A stretch of DNA of 64,000 bases, from the NCBI RefSeq assembly GCF_029784155.1, contig NC_073691.1, positions 24,287,639-24,351,638 on the forward strand, in the 5' to 3' direction. Each line of letters opens with the position of its first letter. Positions within the stretch are counted from its first letter, which is position 1. Source of the DNA: Uranotaenia lowii (Eukaryota > Arthropoda > Insecta > Diptera > Culicidae). Shown here in pieces: positions 1 to 12,460 of this stretch. Position numbers and translations under genes: made by a program. The notes below the pieces were generated by a model, which was not told the DNA's origin, searched no databases, and was given only the letters and a program-made list of their open reading frames with translations.

Positions 1-1320
1 ACTTTATCATCTTTGTGGTTTTAGTGTCATAGTTACAAACATAATTTTTTTTAATTTTTTTATTCGTGCATTATTTGGCAAAAATCATAGGTAAAAATAA
101 TTTTCCAAAACCCCCCCCATGAGTCGGTTCTTCCTACGGCCCTGTTAGTAGGTGTTTATTTTGAACTCGATGATTCAGTTTAAAAATACGTTATGAAAAG
201 AACAACACCACTTAACACTATATCAACTGGTAATGGGACCAGACAAGAACATTCCAAATGCCCGGTAGTCAATTGTAAAAATTATCATAAATTGCCGCTC
301 ATCAAACATTGTTCATGTTTGAAGTGGCTGGAAAAATACTGGAAAGGCAACAGCGGGAAAACAAAAAAAAATGTAGCCCGCATAAATGCAAGTTGCTCTT
401 CGTCCAGTCTTCGTCGCGACCAGTCAGTCAGGCATTCAGACCACAACAACAGCCATCAGCAGCCAAGATAAATATAAATGAAAGAACTTGAAGTATCATC
501 ATGTTAACACGTCTGAACACACGATAGCCTTTTAAGTATGTGGCGTTGAAACAATCCATCTTCTCCCCTCTTCTCTTCGCTTCGCGGGTGAGGGGCGCGA
601 AAATGTAGAGTATAGTTATTTATATCCCTTCAACGGTTCTCCCGGCTCTTGGGCCTTCTTATGGCAAGTGCCATAGTGAGTGAGTGTAACTACTTGAGAG
701 CTCCATTCGGTTTGGCTTCGCCTGGCATATTTGCGAATACGTTGTTCCGGTATTTATTTACATTCTGCTGCTGATTGGCGTATAATATTATTGTGGCTGA
801 CTGACTGGTGGCGCGGAACCGGTAAGCCAAGCCTGTGTTTATTGGTTTTCCTCTTTTTCTCGCTGATCAACATGCTAAAGCACAGGTGCAAGTGTTTATG
901 TTTTGCGTGGAAGGAATCAATTAGCGGGCAAACCTTTAGTACAGCTAGGGAATGGAAATTTTTCGTTGTTGCCATTAATTGTGGATAGAACTTGAATCCC
1001 TTAAAGGATTAACCTTCTATCCTTCTATAATTTTCAACATTTGAACTATTGTCAATCAAAGAATATTCGTTTTTCTTAGTCGATATGGCCGTAAAACAAT
1101 CTTTAGCAATTTAGAAGCAATATTTGATAATATATTTATCACTTTTGAGGCCAAAATAGAATGTAGAGGCAGTTAGTATAACTTATAAGCTAGTAACACA
1201 CTCCTCATATATAGTTAATGTATAGTTGGTCGAAATTTTTCACAAATCATAAATTTTCAGATCAGAATTCAGGTGAATGGGATTTTCATCCTTTTTGGAT
1301 TATTCATCGACAAAAAATAC
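1..1320. other. intergenic, no gene recognised
   Basis: AT-rich unique-looking sequence with a more GC-balanced patch around 540-960. Short open frames are present, but none has a recognisable domain, a consistent codon pattern or convincing splice sites. Nothing is supported here. Confidence 0.5.
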
Positions 1321-1400
1321 ATAGTGAGAATCGAACTCACTGCAACATCTCATCTCGGCTTGCCAGTCCGATACCTTACCCAATGCACCATCTGAGTCGG
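1321..1400 (-). repeat. tRNA-derived SINE head (degenerate)
   Basis: Read on the minus strand, this stretch has an A-box-like TGGTGCATTGGGTAAGG (1374-1390) followed about 35 bases later by a B-box-like GAGTTCGATTCTC (1326-1338). That is the spacing of an internal RNA polymerase III promoter. It does not fold into a complete tRNA with paired acceptor ends and a CCA-adjacent terminus, so a tRNA-derived SINE head is more likely than a functional tRNA gene. The SINE body and tail were not delimited. Confidence 0.55.
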
Positions 1401-2077
1401 TTAGCAAACGAAAGTATATTGTCATAATTCTTCTACCCTTTCGTCTGCCGTTTGGCCGGTGTTTTTTTTCATCCTCCTTTGTCTTTGATGGGAAAGGGAT
1501 CAGAATGTGAAAGGAATGGGGTGGAAATGTGAAACTAAAAACTGTTTTCTATTGCCGGCCGATTTACATACACCCGCACAGCTCATCTTGGCTGGCCGTT
1601 TTTGACCGTCGATTGGAAACAAAGAATGTTTTTTTTCTAATGCCGGTTAACATACACACACAGTGCTCGGTACATCATTCGACATATCTTTGCTGGCTGA
1701 TTGTTTCCATCCTGTTTTATTTGGTTTCTTTCAGACATAGATATGCTTGCGGTTGTGCTGGGAGGACAATGCCAGTTATTAGAAAGCTTGTTAATGCCGG
1801 TTCGGCATAAAATCTTAAACCGATAAATCCACCTCCAAAGAAGTTCATTATTGGAGTAAAGTCTGATTGGTGAGTGTAGGTACCTACATAACTCAAACGA
1901 AAATCTTGTTAATTTAAGTTCAAGTCCATTCGGTTTAAAGTCATTTTCAAATTGTTTGCCGGATTTGCAGTAACTTTAAATAACTTCCCATCATTTCCAT
2001 CATCATAAGGCTGATATGAACCACTGTTAATGAGGCACAGTATCGCATATAGTGTGGAAAAAACTAGCTAAGGTACT

Positions 2078-2150
2078 TCGGCTGGCTTGAACCCACAATC
2101 CATTGTATCTCAGTTTTCGGATCGCTCGATGCCCTGTCGAGCCCTCCATT
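2078..2150 (-). repeat. possible tRNA-like remnant
   Basis: The minus strand contains a B-box-like GTGGGTTCAAGCC (2082-2094) preceded by a GC-richer stretch that could be a decayed A-box region. The A box is poor, so this is a weak call. A chance match is the main alternative. Confidence 0.3.
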
Positions 2151-3043
2151 AATCCCCTTTTATAGAGTTAAGCTATGTTTTTTCAGAATCAATTGGATAA
2201 ATTCATTTTTATTTTCAGCGAAGCTATCTGGTAATGTTTTGTTCACATGAGCTAATTTTTGTGATGTCCTTCCAAGTGGTTTCTGAGATAGCGTCCAATG
2301 AAAAAAAAATTTCGATCCCAATTTTTGTGTTGCCCAATCTATAATACATACTATGGACAATCCTTTTTTTCAAATCAAGGCTATTTTTTTATTACGTTTT
2401 CTGTTTCTGAAGCTTAACCTTCAAAATAACTCAATTTTATTTTTATTTCGTCGAAATTATAACGAATTCCGCCGATTGCCCTCCTTCGGCACAAAAGCAA
2501 TATATTTGACTTTTTATCACTCCTTCACAGTTTTTATGTAATGGTAAAATTCCAGATCCAACTGATGCAGAGATTTGAGACTTATTGAAACGCTATGCAA
2601 GGAAAACAGTCGCATTTGGAGGCAGTTTTTTTTCGTATCATTATTCATTCATCGAGTCATTCGTTAGCCTCCTCAAGCACTAGACATCAAATTTTTCTAA
2701 TATTTCTCCTCGTGTATTTCCGAAAAATACAGGCGAGACTTATCAACGAAAAGTTTCTGGCTGGAAACCTGCCATGAATAGTACGTTTTGCTGTCCATTA
2801 TGAACTTTTTCAAAAAATCTCCCCACTAGCAAATATTTTGCGCACGATTTGACCACCGTATTTTGTTTATTTTATCGGTGGGCAGCTTTTCTAATTTGTA
2901 GAAATTATATCAAGCCTGTTTAGTCATCTAGACGATTCAATCAAAAAACATATCTTTTTTTATCACTTTCATTATAGATATTTTCAGATTGAGCTTGAAA
3001 ACACCTATCAAATTCCTTAACTTCGTGGAATCAATCATCTTAA
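2151..3043. other. intergenic, contains a dispersed repeat fragment
   Basis: AT-rich sequence without a recognisable gene. Around 2765-2885 it shares a stretch including CAAATATTTTGCGCACGATT, and the bases that follow, with 30540-30665 in the same orientation. This marks a dispersed repeat family present at least twice in the window. Confidence 0.5.
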
Positions 3044-3221
3044 CAATCGAAAGATTCCCTTTAATGCAACCACGGTATAAGAAAAGTTCAGACACCGATA
3101 TTTTATTTTTTTTTTTTGTCAATCGAAAACGCTTACTGAAGAAGATAGTAAGTCGCTATCGAAATACCGGTATCTGAACTTTTCTTATGCCGTGGTTGAA
3201 TTAAAGGGAATCTTTTGATTG
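3044..3221. repeat. inverted repeat hairpin (MITE-like)
   Basis: The left arm 3044-3100 and right arm 3166-3221 are reverse complements. In the 47-base core (GATTCCCTTTAAT at the outer end) I count 4 mismatches. The arms are separated by about 65 bases. The transcript of either strand would form a long hairpin. No convincing target-site duplication was seen. It is most simply a small MITE or a recent inverted duplication; a hairpin-RNA source is possible but unproven. Confidence 0.7.
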
Positions 3222-5190
3222 CTTTGATTCAGTAGAATTATTCAACCAAGTAGGCTCACAACACATAATAGAGCAAAACAATATATTTCCAGGTGAATTA
3301 AGTAAAAAAAATTTATAATTATTAATTTATTTCATAATAAGAATTTTGTAAATATATATATTTTTAAATTGAACTCCAGATTTTTCAAAGAACGAAATCT
3401 TCAAAATTAACCCAAACTTTATTTTATATTTGGGATTTCTTTTGGTTTGTGGTTGAAAACTGACTCTGATTGAATATAAAATTTTAATTTTGATTCCTGA
3501 ATCAAAATTATGAAACTACGAACTCCTGCTATTTGAATCCTTAATAAAATTCTCACATGATATTTTGGTCTTGACTTTAACTTAACTTCAGGCTGAATCT
3601 GAATCTGAATTTTGATTTTTTTTTTTTAAATTCTGAGTCTGAATCCTGCCTTTTGAACTTTTTACAAGCTCAAATCTGAATTCCAAATTGGAAAACGATT
3701 TTTGAGTCCAAGTTCCTTATAATAATTCCTGTTAATTATTAACCAAAATGCGCCAAAAAGTACCCTTAACCGGAAATCTCTTATTTGAATTCTTAATTTC
3801 TAGATTTAAATCTGAAATCATTCTTCAGTTATTTATTCGAAATTCTACTTGTGTATTTAAATGAAAAGTGCAAATATTGACACTGTTTCAATTGTTGATC
3901 ACCATTATAAAACTTTTGTATGTTCCGATTCTGTATATAAGTTAGAAATAAAATGTTCAAATCCAAATATGATTTTCTTATGAGTTTATTCATAATCAAG
4001 AAAAGGATTTCATATTTTGCATTTCGATTTAGAATTTTGATTGAGATGACTCTTGATTTTGAATTATGTACTTAAATTAAATTCTTTGGTTAAGATTACA
4101 TTTACCAAGTCTTGAACGAAATATTTATTCAGTTTCAAATTTGTTATCATAATCCTTGAGTGCCCTATTTTGATTCCTACAAATAAAAGTTTAAAATAAA
4201 TTGAGTTGTTTTCAAATAAACAAATGGATTGTCAAATTTTCTTTCGAAAATTAAATTTTCATTGAAATTTAGTAAATCAAGAAAGAATCTTTAAAACGTA
4301 AAATTTTCAAAGAAAAAAATATTTTTTTACTTGAGATTGCGAAATTCAAGCTCCATTCCTAGAATTCACTTGCAATGATATTTTATTGACCTTAACCAAG
4401 TTTTACAATGATCATTGCCTTTCGTGAATTTGATATTTTCAGATTATAAAAAAAAAACTTCCAAAAAATATAGCAAGTTCTTAAATTGCTAGACTTATTT
4501 TCTGATAAAACTTAATTAAAATTAAAAATATACCGATCTAGATTCGATTAAATCCTTAGCAAAATTGCCATCGAGTACTTCTTCACTAAAATATTCACAT
4601 ATAATCGACAATTTTTGTAAAAAGATTTACTTAAAACGTCGTAAACACATTTTTAACTTGCAACAAGAGTTTAATTTTCAATACAGAAAAATACAAATGT
4701 TTTAAGTGAACTGAAAATTTTTTTTTAATGCATCTGGTAGCCTATGACCAAACTAGTTTTGAATCTTGAACTGATTTTTTTTTTATTTTAAGGGAGAAAA
4801 AATGGCATAATCGCCACTTTAAGATGAACGCTAATTTAACCATAGAAAACAGCTATAATTTGTGAGTTACTTCATTGTTTCGTGTTCAGACACTAAAAAA
4901 GTCTATTACCAAACGGGCTAAAACTTGAAAAAGTGGATAAAACTTTAAAAATAAAATTGTTTACCAAAAGCTGAAAATCAGTCACTGTACGGGAATAATG
5001 AGAACCACTCACTGGGGCAGTATAAGCACCATTAAGCGGGGCATGATGAGCATTAGGGATGAATCATCCAACAGGATGAAAATCCCAGAAAAATATGGAC
5101 GATGAGCATTGTCTACCGTAGAATCTAGAAGCGAATTCAACTCGATGAAGTCAACTGAATTATAGAGCTGCAGCTTGACTAGATTCATCT
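3222..5190. other. AT-rich intergenic, no gene
   Basis: Strongly AT-rich sequence with no open frame of note. Parts (around 3585-3660) contain degenerate CTGAATCTGAAT motifs. These are the reverse complement of the TTCAGATTCAGA satellite that forms large arrays at 45 kb and 58 kb, so they may be a decayed array. Nothing else is recognisable. Confidence 0.45.
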
Positions 5191-5256
5191 GACGATTTGG
5201 CCTATTGGTTAGGTGTCGGAGAGGTAATCAGTGAACTCGAGTTCGATTCCTGGTCG
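5191..5256 (+). repeat. tRNA-derived SINE head
   Basis: The plus strand shows an A box TGGCCTATTGGTTAGG at 5198-5213 and a B box GAGTTCGATTCC at 5239-5250, correctly spaced for an internal Pol III promoter, followed by CTGGTCG. The acceptor stem is not properly paired and the sequence runs on into a T-rich stretch and unrelated body, as SINEs do. The 3' end of the SINE is uncertain (perhaps near 5340). Confidence 0.6.
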
Positions 5257-5619
5257 AAGTGATTTTTTTTTTCATTTACCATTGATGCAATTGCACTAAA
5301 CGATGAGTCACACAAAGCAATAACAGAAAAATTCACACACTCGTACGTTATGTTTCTGGAGCTTCATTTGGCGGATGATGCTTCAATCCGTATTGAAAAA
5401 TAACTCGATTCTACCCACATTAGGAATACTCATGGAAGATCGAAATCCAGGAGCACACTGCTTTCTAGCATATGAGCTCACAACGTAACAATTTATTCAA
5501 TCATGGGAACGTACTGTTTGGTTTGGTTCCACGTTTCCACCTTCCTGTGGTCCAGCTGTCTTTGTATGGAATACTGCACAGTGGGCCCGGCCAAGTTAAG
5601 ATGAGAAGTAAATGTACTT
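5257..5619. other. intergenic, probable SINE body
   Basis: Follows the tRNA-like head and is partly its body. No coding feature is recognisable. Confidence 0.35.
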
Positions 5620-6131
5620 TTACTACACAGAAATGACAGAAATAACAACTTAAGTCGTTTACAATGGTGCTGCGAATCGCAATTCCAACTGCATAGTGAA
5701 AAGATCGTATAAAATGTCGTCTGAAGTCAGTTTAAATCGGATATGATAGAAAGTCCGCTTTTCTTTTTTTAAATTTTGAAATCATTTTGCTCCCACGCAA
5801 GAAAATCATCGTCACGTTCTCTCTGCAACTAGCAGTGCATCCAGATGACTGTAGATCAGATGGGAATTGAATAATATTGATCAATGAGAGTACTGGAAAA
5901 TATATTATCGTTGGCAACGATTTGAAGGCTATGAGAGCAAAATCTTGCGCTTTCTTGCGGATAGGGCCCAATTGGTGTAGTTTTTGTCGCTTTAAAAAGA
6001 AATGCAATTTTTGTATGTACATGGCCTCCACCTTGGTAGGTAAATGCAGTTTTTTCACTTTTATACGATCATTGTATAATGTATATGGAACGTACATCAA
6101 AACAGCATAAGAATATAGCTACAAAAATGTT
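5620..6131. repeat. dispersed repeat, copy A (partner at 63055-63582)
   Basis: This roughly 500-bp stretch is closely similar, in the same orientation, to 63055-63582. Shared landmarks include GCGAATCGCAATTCCAACTG, AAAATGTCGTCTGAAG, GTTCTCTCTGCAAC, GCCCAATTGGTGTAGTTT and AAGAATATAGCTACAA. The two copies differ by substitutions and indels, including the region just before CAAGAAAATCATC. Similarity stops at GTTTGCTGGG in both. The open frames inside (such as 5732-6100 on the minus strand) are not conserved in the partner copy, so it is treated as a non-coding repeat. Confidence 0.75.
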
Positions 6132-7896
6132 TGCTGGGAAACTGCTTTGCATAGCCAAGGAATTGTTAATTTATAGAACTTTGGCAAAAATTTGAGACAC
6201 CTTCTTAAACGTAAAGAAAATAGAAGGTAGAATAACATGTCTGAAAAGAAACTAGATGTGATATGAAATCTATTTTTTGTAATCGAACATGTCAACAAAT
6301 ATTAATTCAAAATAAACCAGAAGCTGCATCAAATTTTCATTTCATTTTGATAACACTCAAAATTTATTTTTTGATCCAATTGAACAAGTCTGTTTATGAA
6401 TATCCATCGCCTGTAACTTCAAACAAATAAAAACTCCGAACCGTAACAAGCGTAACCTACATGAGATCGGTTTTTCTTTGATCCCACGAGCATAAGTAAG
6501 TATGTAAGATGGATATCGAACAAAAATGCCTTCTAATTTCAAACTGTTCCCGGAAAGGCCTTCGGCGGGCAACGGGGAAGAAAATCTCTTCTTTTCCCCC
6601 GCCGAATCCCCAACCCGGAAGAAAGCTGATCCATAATTAGGCGGATTATGCACACATTCAATTAATGGTTGTCGCGTGCCGGCGGCGGCGGCTTCAATGG
6701 TTTTCTACAAGTATTATAGATATCGACCTACTAACTCTGTGCGTGAAGGTTTGGTTGAAGTTGAAAGGAAAACGCATATATCCAGGACGTGGAGTATGTT
6801 ATTGAAGTGTTGTTGTTCAGCTATTCATTAATGCTTGGATTCTCTTCTTCTCAGAATGGAGCGGCTGAAAATTTTTCTGAATAATAAGTACCACCCCAGC
6901 AAAAATGGGTACAGCACATTTCCCTACCAACATACTGTTCGGTTGCAGAATTCGGATGGTTGAAATGTTACATTAAATTGAGCCGGGCAACCGGAAATGT
7001 TTCTGACAGAAAGTCAGTCCAGTCGGGCCCGGGAAAATGTATCGCCGCGAATCGTAGCAGCTTCAAAATAGACTGGAATATGCCTTGCGGAACCCGAATC
7101 AATCATCCTGGACCGGCTGACCGGCTGACCTGGACTGGACTCGGCAGAGGAAAATAGCCAGATTGAATGTTAAATGCTGTCCGTTTTCATCCCGATTGGA
7201 GTTGAGGTCGAGGGCCCCCCACCAGTATGAAATGGATAACATTGGAGGAAATCGGATGCTGTTTCCCATTAATGGTCAAAAGCTGGCCAGATGTCAGGAT
7301 GCTCAATGAAGTCGAAGCCGGTCGCGAGATTGATGTTCCGGAAAACGGCAAAAAACACAATGTGAAAGTAGTTCCTTGAATAACTTTAAACCATTAAATT
7401 GAATGAATTTTATTCAAAATGTTCCGGTGTACTGTTTTTTCACTTCTTAGCTTACATTCCCTTTTAGGAGGCAAACATTTAATCATTCTTGAAAAGTTGG
7501 TGATATGAAGCCCCATATCGATGAAAGATGGACTTTCAGGCTGTCGGCTGGAGGAAAAGTAATCATGATAGTTGGTCTTCAATTGAATCCTCCGCCTTCT
7601 CCTTCAACTTTCCCGATGGGTATAACTTCCATGATTACCTCTGGTGGGTTTTGAAAAGTTCTACTACTGCTACTAGACCTACGAGAACCTTAATCCTGAG
7701 CCCTAGCTTTAGTTGCTTCAGCTTCGCCTACGCCTAAGCTACGCGTATAGCTGCCTGCCATTGACGGAGCTTTCCGGGAAACAGTCGTGCGGTGGAAGTT
7801 GTGTGTGTTCTTGTTACCATCACCATCATAATCATCAAAGCGAAGGAAGGAAGATGGCGGCAAGGAGAAATAATAAGCTCCGTAGGAAATCCACCC
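6132..7896. other. intergenic, no gene recognised
   Basis: Mixed composition with some GC-rich patches (6540-6700, 6960-7150, 7730-7890). Open frames of 60-115 codons occur on both strands, but none has a recognisable domain, Kozak context plus splice structure, or homologue that I can name. Confidence 0.4.
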
Positions 7897-8989
7897 CACC
7901 CCGGAGAGGATCATGGTTATCATGTTTCACAACTTTTAATCGAAATTCGAACGCGTTTAACGATTCCTGCCGCTGCCGCCTGTGGGTGATTTGGGTACTA
8001 ACTAGGCTAGCTTTATCAAGGCTTGAATGTAGTGCATTAGAACTGGTACCTAGTTGATATAAGCTTGATTTAATGATAGGATAATTTGAAAGAATGTAGA
8101 CTAGGTATCCACCAGAATTAACTAACGATTTTTAAATGATTGGATTTTTTTTTTGTAAGATCAAAACACAAAATTGATTCCACAGATCTACATACATGAG
8201 GATAACAATGGTTGTATAGGAAAAAAATCATGACAGAATCTTAAAAACCGACCATATACATTTTGTAGATTGGCCCAAAAAAACTTCTGTGCAAAATTTC
8301 AGCTGATTCGGACTTGACTAAAGGGTGCCTCAAATGGCTCAAAGTTTTGGTTTTCTCACCCTCAAAAATCATCTAAGAAAGGACGACTAAAGGAAATCCG
8401 CAAAATCGAAATTTTAATTTCGATGCAGAATGACCTAGAAATGCATGAAACTTCGGGATCTAACGTTATCTTGAAAAAAAAAAAGGGTCAAAACACGACT
8501 TACTGGGACTCGGATAATCGACCAGTTTTCCAAAACCAACTTCCAACCAAAGTCCCAGTCGATTTTTAGCGAATAAAAATTTCGGGATAACACCAGATCT
8601 AGACGTATCATGCATTTCTAAGTAATTTGGCATCAAAATTTACATTTTGATTTTCCGGATCTCCATGGCCCCCGCCCCCTTTGGTGATTTTTGTAATTTT
8701 AATTTCGAATTTTAACAAAAAAAAAGTTCGAGATAACATCAGATCCATACATACATCTAAAGACTGAGAATATAAATTATTATGTTCTTTTCTCGATTTC
8801 AAAACCGCTTGTGGCCTAAAATGCTTCCATTTTGGTTAAAACGAGAGACAACATTTATACAAACTTTAAAAATAAGATGAAGGTACCTACTCGGGTTTTG
8901 ATTTGAAATAAAACGAAAAAAGTTTTGGAGTTTCTTTTTGAATATTTTGTTCTCACGCGATGCGGATAAAGTTCCGGAATAGAAGCTTA
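7897..8989. repeat. segmental duplication copy 1, unique leader
   Basis: From the CACCCCGG at 7897 onward this sequence is repeated nearly base for base from 18854. The leader (about 1.1 kb) precedes the 9-bp satellite in both copies. The site at 8605-8606 (GT in AGACGTATC) is the empty counterpart of the 1247-bp insertion found in copy 2. No coding sequence is recognised. Phrases such as TGCAAAATTTCAGCTGATTC suggest that the leader is itself old transposon-derived DNA, which is inference. Confidence 0.85.
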
Positions 8990-10837
8990 CATTTTTTGTA
9001 ATTTTTGTAGATTAAGTCATTTTAAAAAATTTTGTCATTTTTTGACATTTAAGTATTTTTAGTAATTTCTTGTAATTTTGGATTTTTTTTAAGATTTGGA
9101 ATTTTAAACTATTTTGTCAATTTTGTAATTTTAGTCGTTTTTCTCATTTTTGTCATTTTTGTCATTCTGTCCTTTTTGTCATTTTTGTCATTTTTGACGT
9201 TTTTCTCAATTTTGTCTTTTTTGCCATATGTGTCATTTTGATCATTTTGGTCATTTTTGTCATTTTTGCCATTTTTGTCTTTTTTGTCATTTTTATCATT
9301 TTTGTCATTTTTATCATTTTGGTCATTTTTGTCATTTTTGTCATTTTTGTCATTTTTGTCATTTTTGCCATTTTTGTCATTTTTGTCATTTTTGTCATTT
9401 TTGTCGTTTTCGTAATTTTCGTCATTTTTGTCATTTTTGTCATTTCTGGCATTTTTGACATTTTTGTCATTGCTGTCATTTTTGTCAATTTTGTCATTTT
9501 TGTCATATTTGTCATTTTTATCATTTTTGTCATTTTTGTCATTTTTGTCATTTTTGTCATTTTTGTCATTTTTGAGATTTTTGTGATTTTTGTGGTTTTT
9601 TGTAATTTTCGTCATTTTTTGTCATTTTTGTAATTTTTATCATTTTTGTCATTTTTGTAATTTGGTCATTTTAGTCAATTCGGCCAGTTTGGTCATTTTG
9701 GTCGTTTTTGCCATTTTTTAATTTTGGTCATTTTTGTCATTTCTGTCGTTTCTGTCATTTTTGTCATTTTTGTCATTTTTGTCATATTTGTCGTATTTGA
9801 AATTTGGTCAATTTGGTCATATTGGTCTATTGTCATTTTTTTCATTTTTTTTATTCTTGTTATTCTTGTCACTTTTGTCATTTTTGTCATTTTTGTCATT
9901 TTTGTCATTTTTGTCATTTTTGTCATTTTTGTGGTTTCTGTCATTATTGTTATTTTTTACTTTTTTGTCATTTTTGTCATTTTTTGAAATTTCATCATTT
10001 TTGTCATTTTCGTCTTTATTGTCATTTTTGTCATTTTTGTCATTTGTGTCATTTTTGACATTTATGTCATTTTTGTCATTTTTGTTATTTTTGTCATTTT
10101 TGTCATTTTTGTCATTTTTGTCATTTTTATCATTTTTGTCATTCTTGTCATTTTTGTAATTTTTGGCATTTTTGTCATTTATGTCATTTTTGTCATTTTT
10201 TGTCATTTTTGTCATTTTTGCCATTTAAGTCGTTTTTGTCATTTTTGTTATTTTTGTCATTTTTGTGATTTTTGTCATTCTTGCATTTTTGCCATTTTTG
10301 TCATTTTTGTCATTTTTGTCATATTTGTCATTTTTGAAATTTGGTCAATTAGGTCAGTTTGGTCATTTTTGTCATTTTTGTCATTTTTGTCATTTTAGAC
10401 ATTTTTGACATTTTAGTCATTTTTGTCATTTTAATCATTTTAGTCATTTAAGTCATTTTTGACATTTCTTTCATTTTTGTAATTTTTTCCATTTTTGTCA
10501 TTTTCTTTTTTATTTTGATCATTTTTATCATTTTTGTCATTTAAGTTATTTTTGTCATTTTTGTAATTTAAGTCATTTTTGTAATTTTTGTCTGTTTTTC
10601 TTTTTTTTTGTTATTTTTGTAATTTTTGTAATTTTTGATAATTTTTTAAATTGTTGCCATTTTTGTGATTTTTGTCATTTTTGTCATTTTTTTCATTTTT
10701 GCCATTATTGTCATTTTTGTCGATTTTGTCGTTTTCGTCATTTTTGGTTATTTTTGTCATTTTTGTCATTTTTGTCATTCTTGCATTTTTGTCATTTTTG
10801 TCATATTTGTCATTTTTGAAATTTGGTCATTTTGGTC
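8990..10837. repeat. 9-bp satellite array TTTTTGTCA, copy 1 (left part)
   Basis: An imperfect tandem array of the 9-mer TTTTTGTCA, with common variants such as TTTTGGTCA, TTTTAGTCA, TTTTTGACA and TTTCTGTCA. The unit is a multiple of three and has no stop in several frames, so very long apparent reading frames arise on both strands (Phe-Val-Ile, Thr-Lys-Met, Asp-Lys-Asn repeats). I do not regard them as genes. The array is interrupted at 10838 by the BEL/Pao element and resumes at 18459. Confidence 0.95.
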
Positions 10838-11436
10838 TGTTGGAGTCAAAAAGCGATCACCTCACCCTGATTGATTATCCCCCAAATGGTTTTGGAAATT
10901 GTGCTGCGTAGATACAAACCTGTCGTGGTCAGCTAGCGATGGCAGTTACAAACAATCGTTTTAGTGGGAGCAATTTTTCTCCCTCCCAAATAGTGGATCA
11001 AATTTCGAGAGGATCATCATTATTACCGTCAGTAACGATCAATTGGAGCCATCAATGATGCCGCGGGCTCTCAAGGCTCTTGCTACGGGAGAATTTCTGG
11101 CAAAGGTTACATAAGAGGGAGCAGTGAGTGGTCAAATGGGGATTCTAGCGTAGGCTTAGTTGTAGAGTCAGTACTCGTTCGATCACCAATTAGCACGGTC
11201 ATGTATATTCATGTTTAGTTTAAGTAAACTCCATGTAATATAAGTTCAAAGTCAATATACTTGTTTTAATTAAAGTTGTGTTTTTGGAACCAAACCATAC
11301 GCGTTTATCTGTTCTGTGCATGCGAAAGAAGAAGGACCATTGAAGCCCACCGATTACTTGCCTAGACCATAGTTGGGATTGTGGAACGCGAAATAGTCTA
11401 TCGAAGGAATTAAAAATCTTAGGCCACCTCCCAACA
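10838..11436 (+). repeat. BEL/Pao 5' LTR
   Basis: 599 bp, flanked by the short inverted repeat TGTTGG...CCAACA. By eye it is identical to the 3' LTR at 17855-18453. It should carry the promoter and the polyadenylation signal; an ATTAAA-type hexamer lies near 11268, but no transcription start was fixed. Confidence 0.96.
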
Positions 11437-11437
11437 T

Positions 11438-11455
11438 TGGTCCTTCGAACCGGAT
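11438..11455 (+). promoter_or_regulatory. primer-binding site, tRNA-Tyr-like
   Basis: TGGTCCTTCGAACCGGAT starts two bases after the 5' LTR. Its complement reads as the end of a tRNA (CCA, discriminator, acceptor strand TCGAAGG, then T stem). The CCTTCGA acceptor stem is that of animal tRNA-Tyr, with one mismatch to the usual TCGAGCCGG. The tRNA identity is from knowledge of tRNA-Tyr ends, not from a search. Confidence 0.7.
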
Positions 11456-12460
11456 ATGAGGAACCACGGGGCAGTAAATTGACGTGCCAATACCTTATAC
11501 CAAGGGCCATTGTGGTTTTGTTGGAACTTGGCGCCATTACGTTTGGAGTTGGAGGGAAGGCTCGCCATTGCATGCCGGCGTCCTAATTAGCCATCTTGCA
11601 CGAACCACATTTCCACATCATTGTTAGAAATTTACAAAATCGATTGGATGGACGAAGCTGATTATCGAAATACTGGATAGGCATCGTGTTACTTTTGTCA
11701 GGTAAAATATAAGACACAGATTACCAGTATATGTTCAGCCACAGTTCAGGACCCCGCTAACACATTATTCTTTTGCGTGCACGTGGTTCAAACTACTCGA
11801 GGAACGATTTTCCGGATAACCGCAGAAACCATTGTTTCTGGGTTCTGGGTTCGAACGAATACATCCTAATCACAATACGGAGGAACGTAGAGGACTAACT
11901 TGGCAGAACCAAATACTGACAGGCCGGCCGCCTGTTTTTCCAGCTCGGTTAACGCATCGGACTACAAGGAAAATCACAAATCGGTTTTGGCAAAATTCCG
12001 ACCACACAACACCGGTACCATACGAAAAAAGGATTATCTACCAATCACCAAGAAGTCGACCACATTAGAAGAAGAGGCAGCGCAGGAAAAGGTTTCTCAG
12101 GTAAATAACCTTAGAATAGTGTATGTTCTACCGTCGCTTGGGCACAGTTAATACACCCCTTTTAAATAAAAATTTGTATCCTCTTCGAATTACTACCTAC
12201 GCATTCCCTGAGAATCAACCGTTCGCCAGAACGACTATCTCAATTTGCGACATTTCACCTCGGAGACGTTCTGTCTTTTGGGCGTTTGGACATTGAGTAT
12301 CACCATAAGTGAAGCATTGCGGATAACAACAACCTGAAGTGCCCCTGATTTTTTTGTTGAGGTAAATTACTGCAGTATATGTTTGGCCGAAGCTGGACGT
12401 ATTTAGTGGCTTACTACATCCCTACCCATCTCTACTACTGCATTACGGTTACGCAACGTC
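11456..12460 (+). other. BEL/Pao untranslated leader
   Basis: About 1 kb between the primer-binding site and the gag-pol start, inside the retrotransposon. It contains short upstream open frames (for example 11832-12068) without recognisable products. It presumably holds packaging signals, but none can be identified by eye. Confidence 0.6.

Noticed and set aside
5732..6100. 122-codon minus-strand frame
   Set aside because: It lies in a dispersed repeat whose second copy at 63 kb does not preserve the frame.
11832..12151. Short frames in the BEL leader considered as an extra gene
   Set aside because: They overlap each other, lack domains and lie in the untranslated leader of the retrotransposon.
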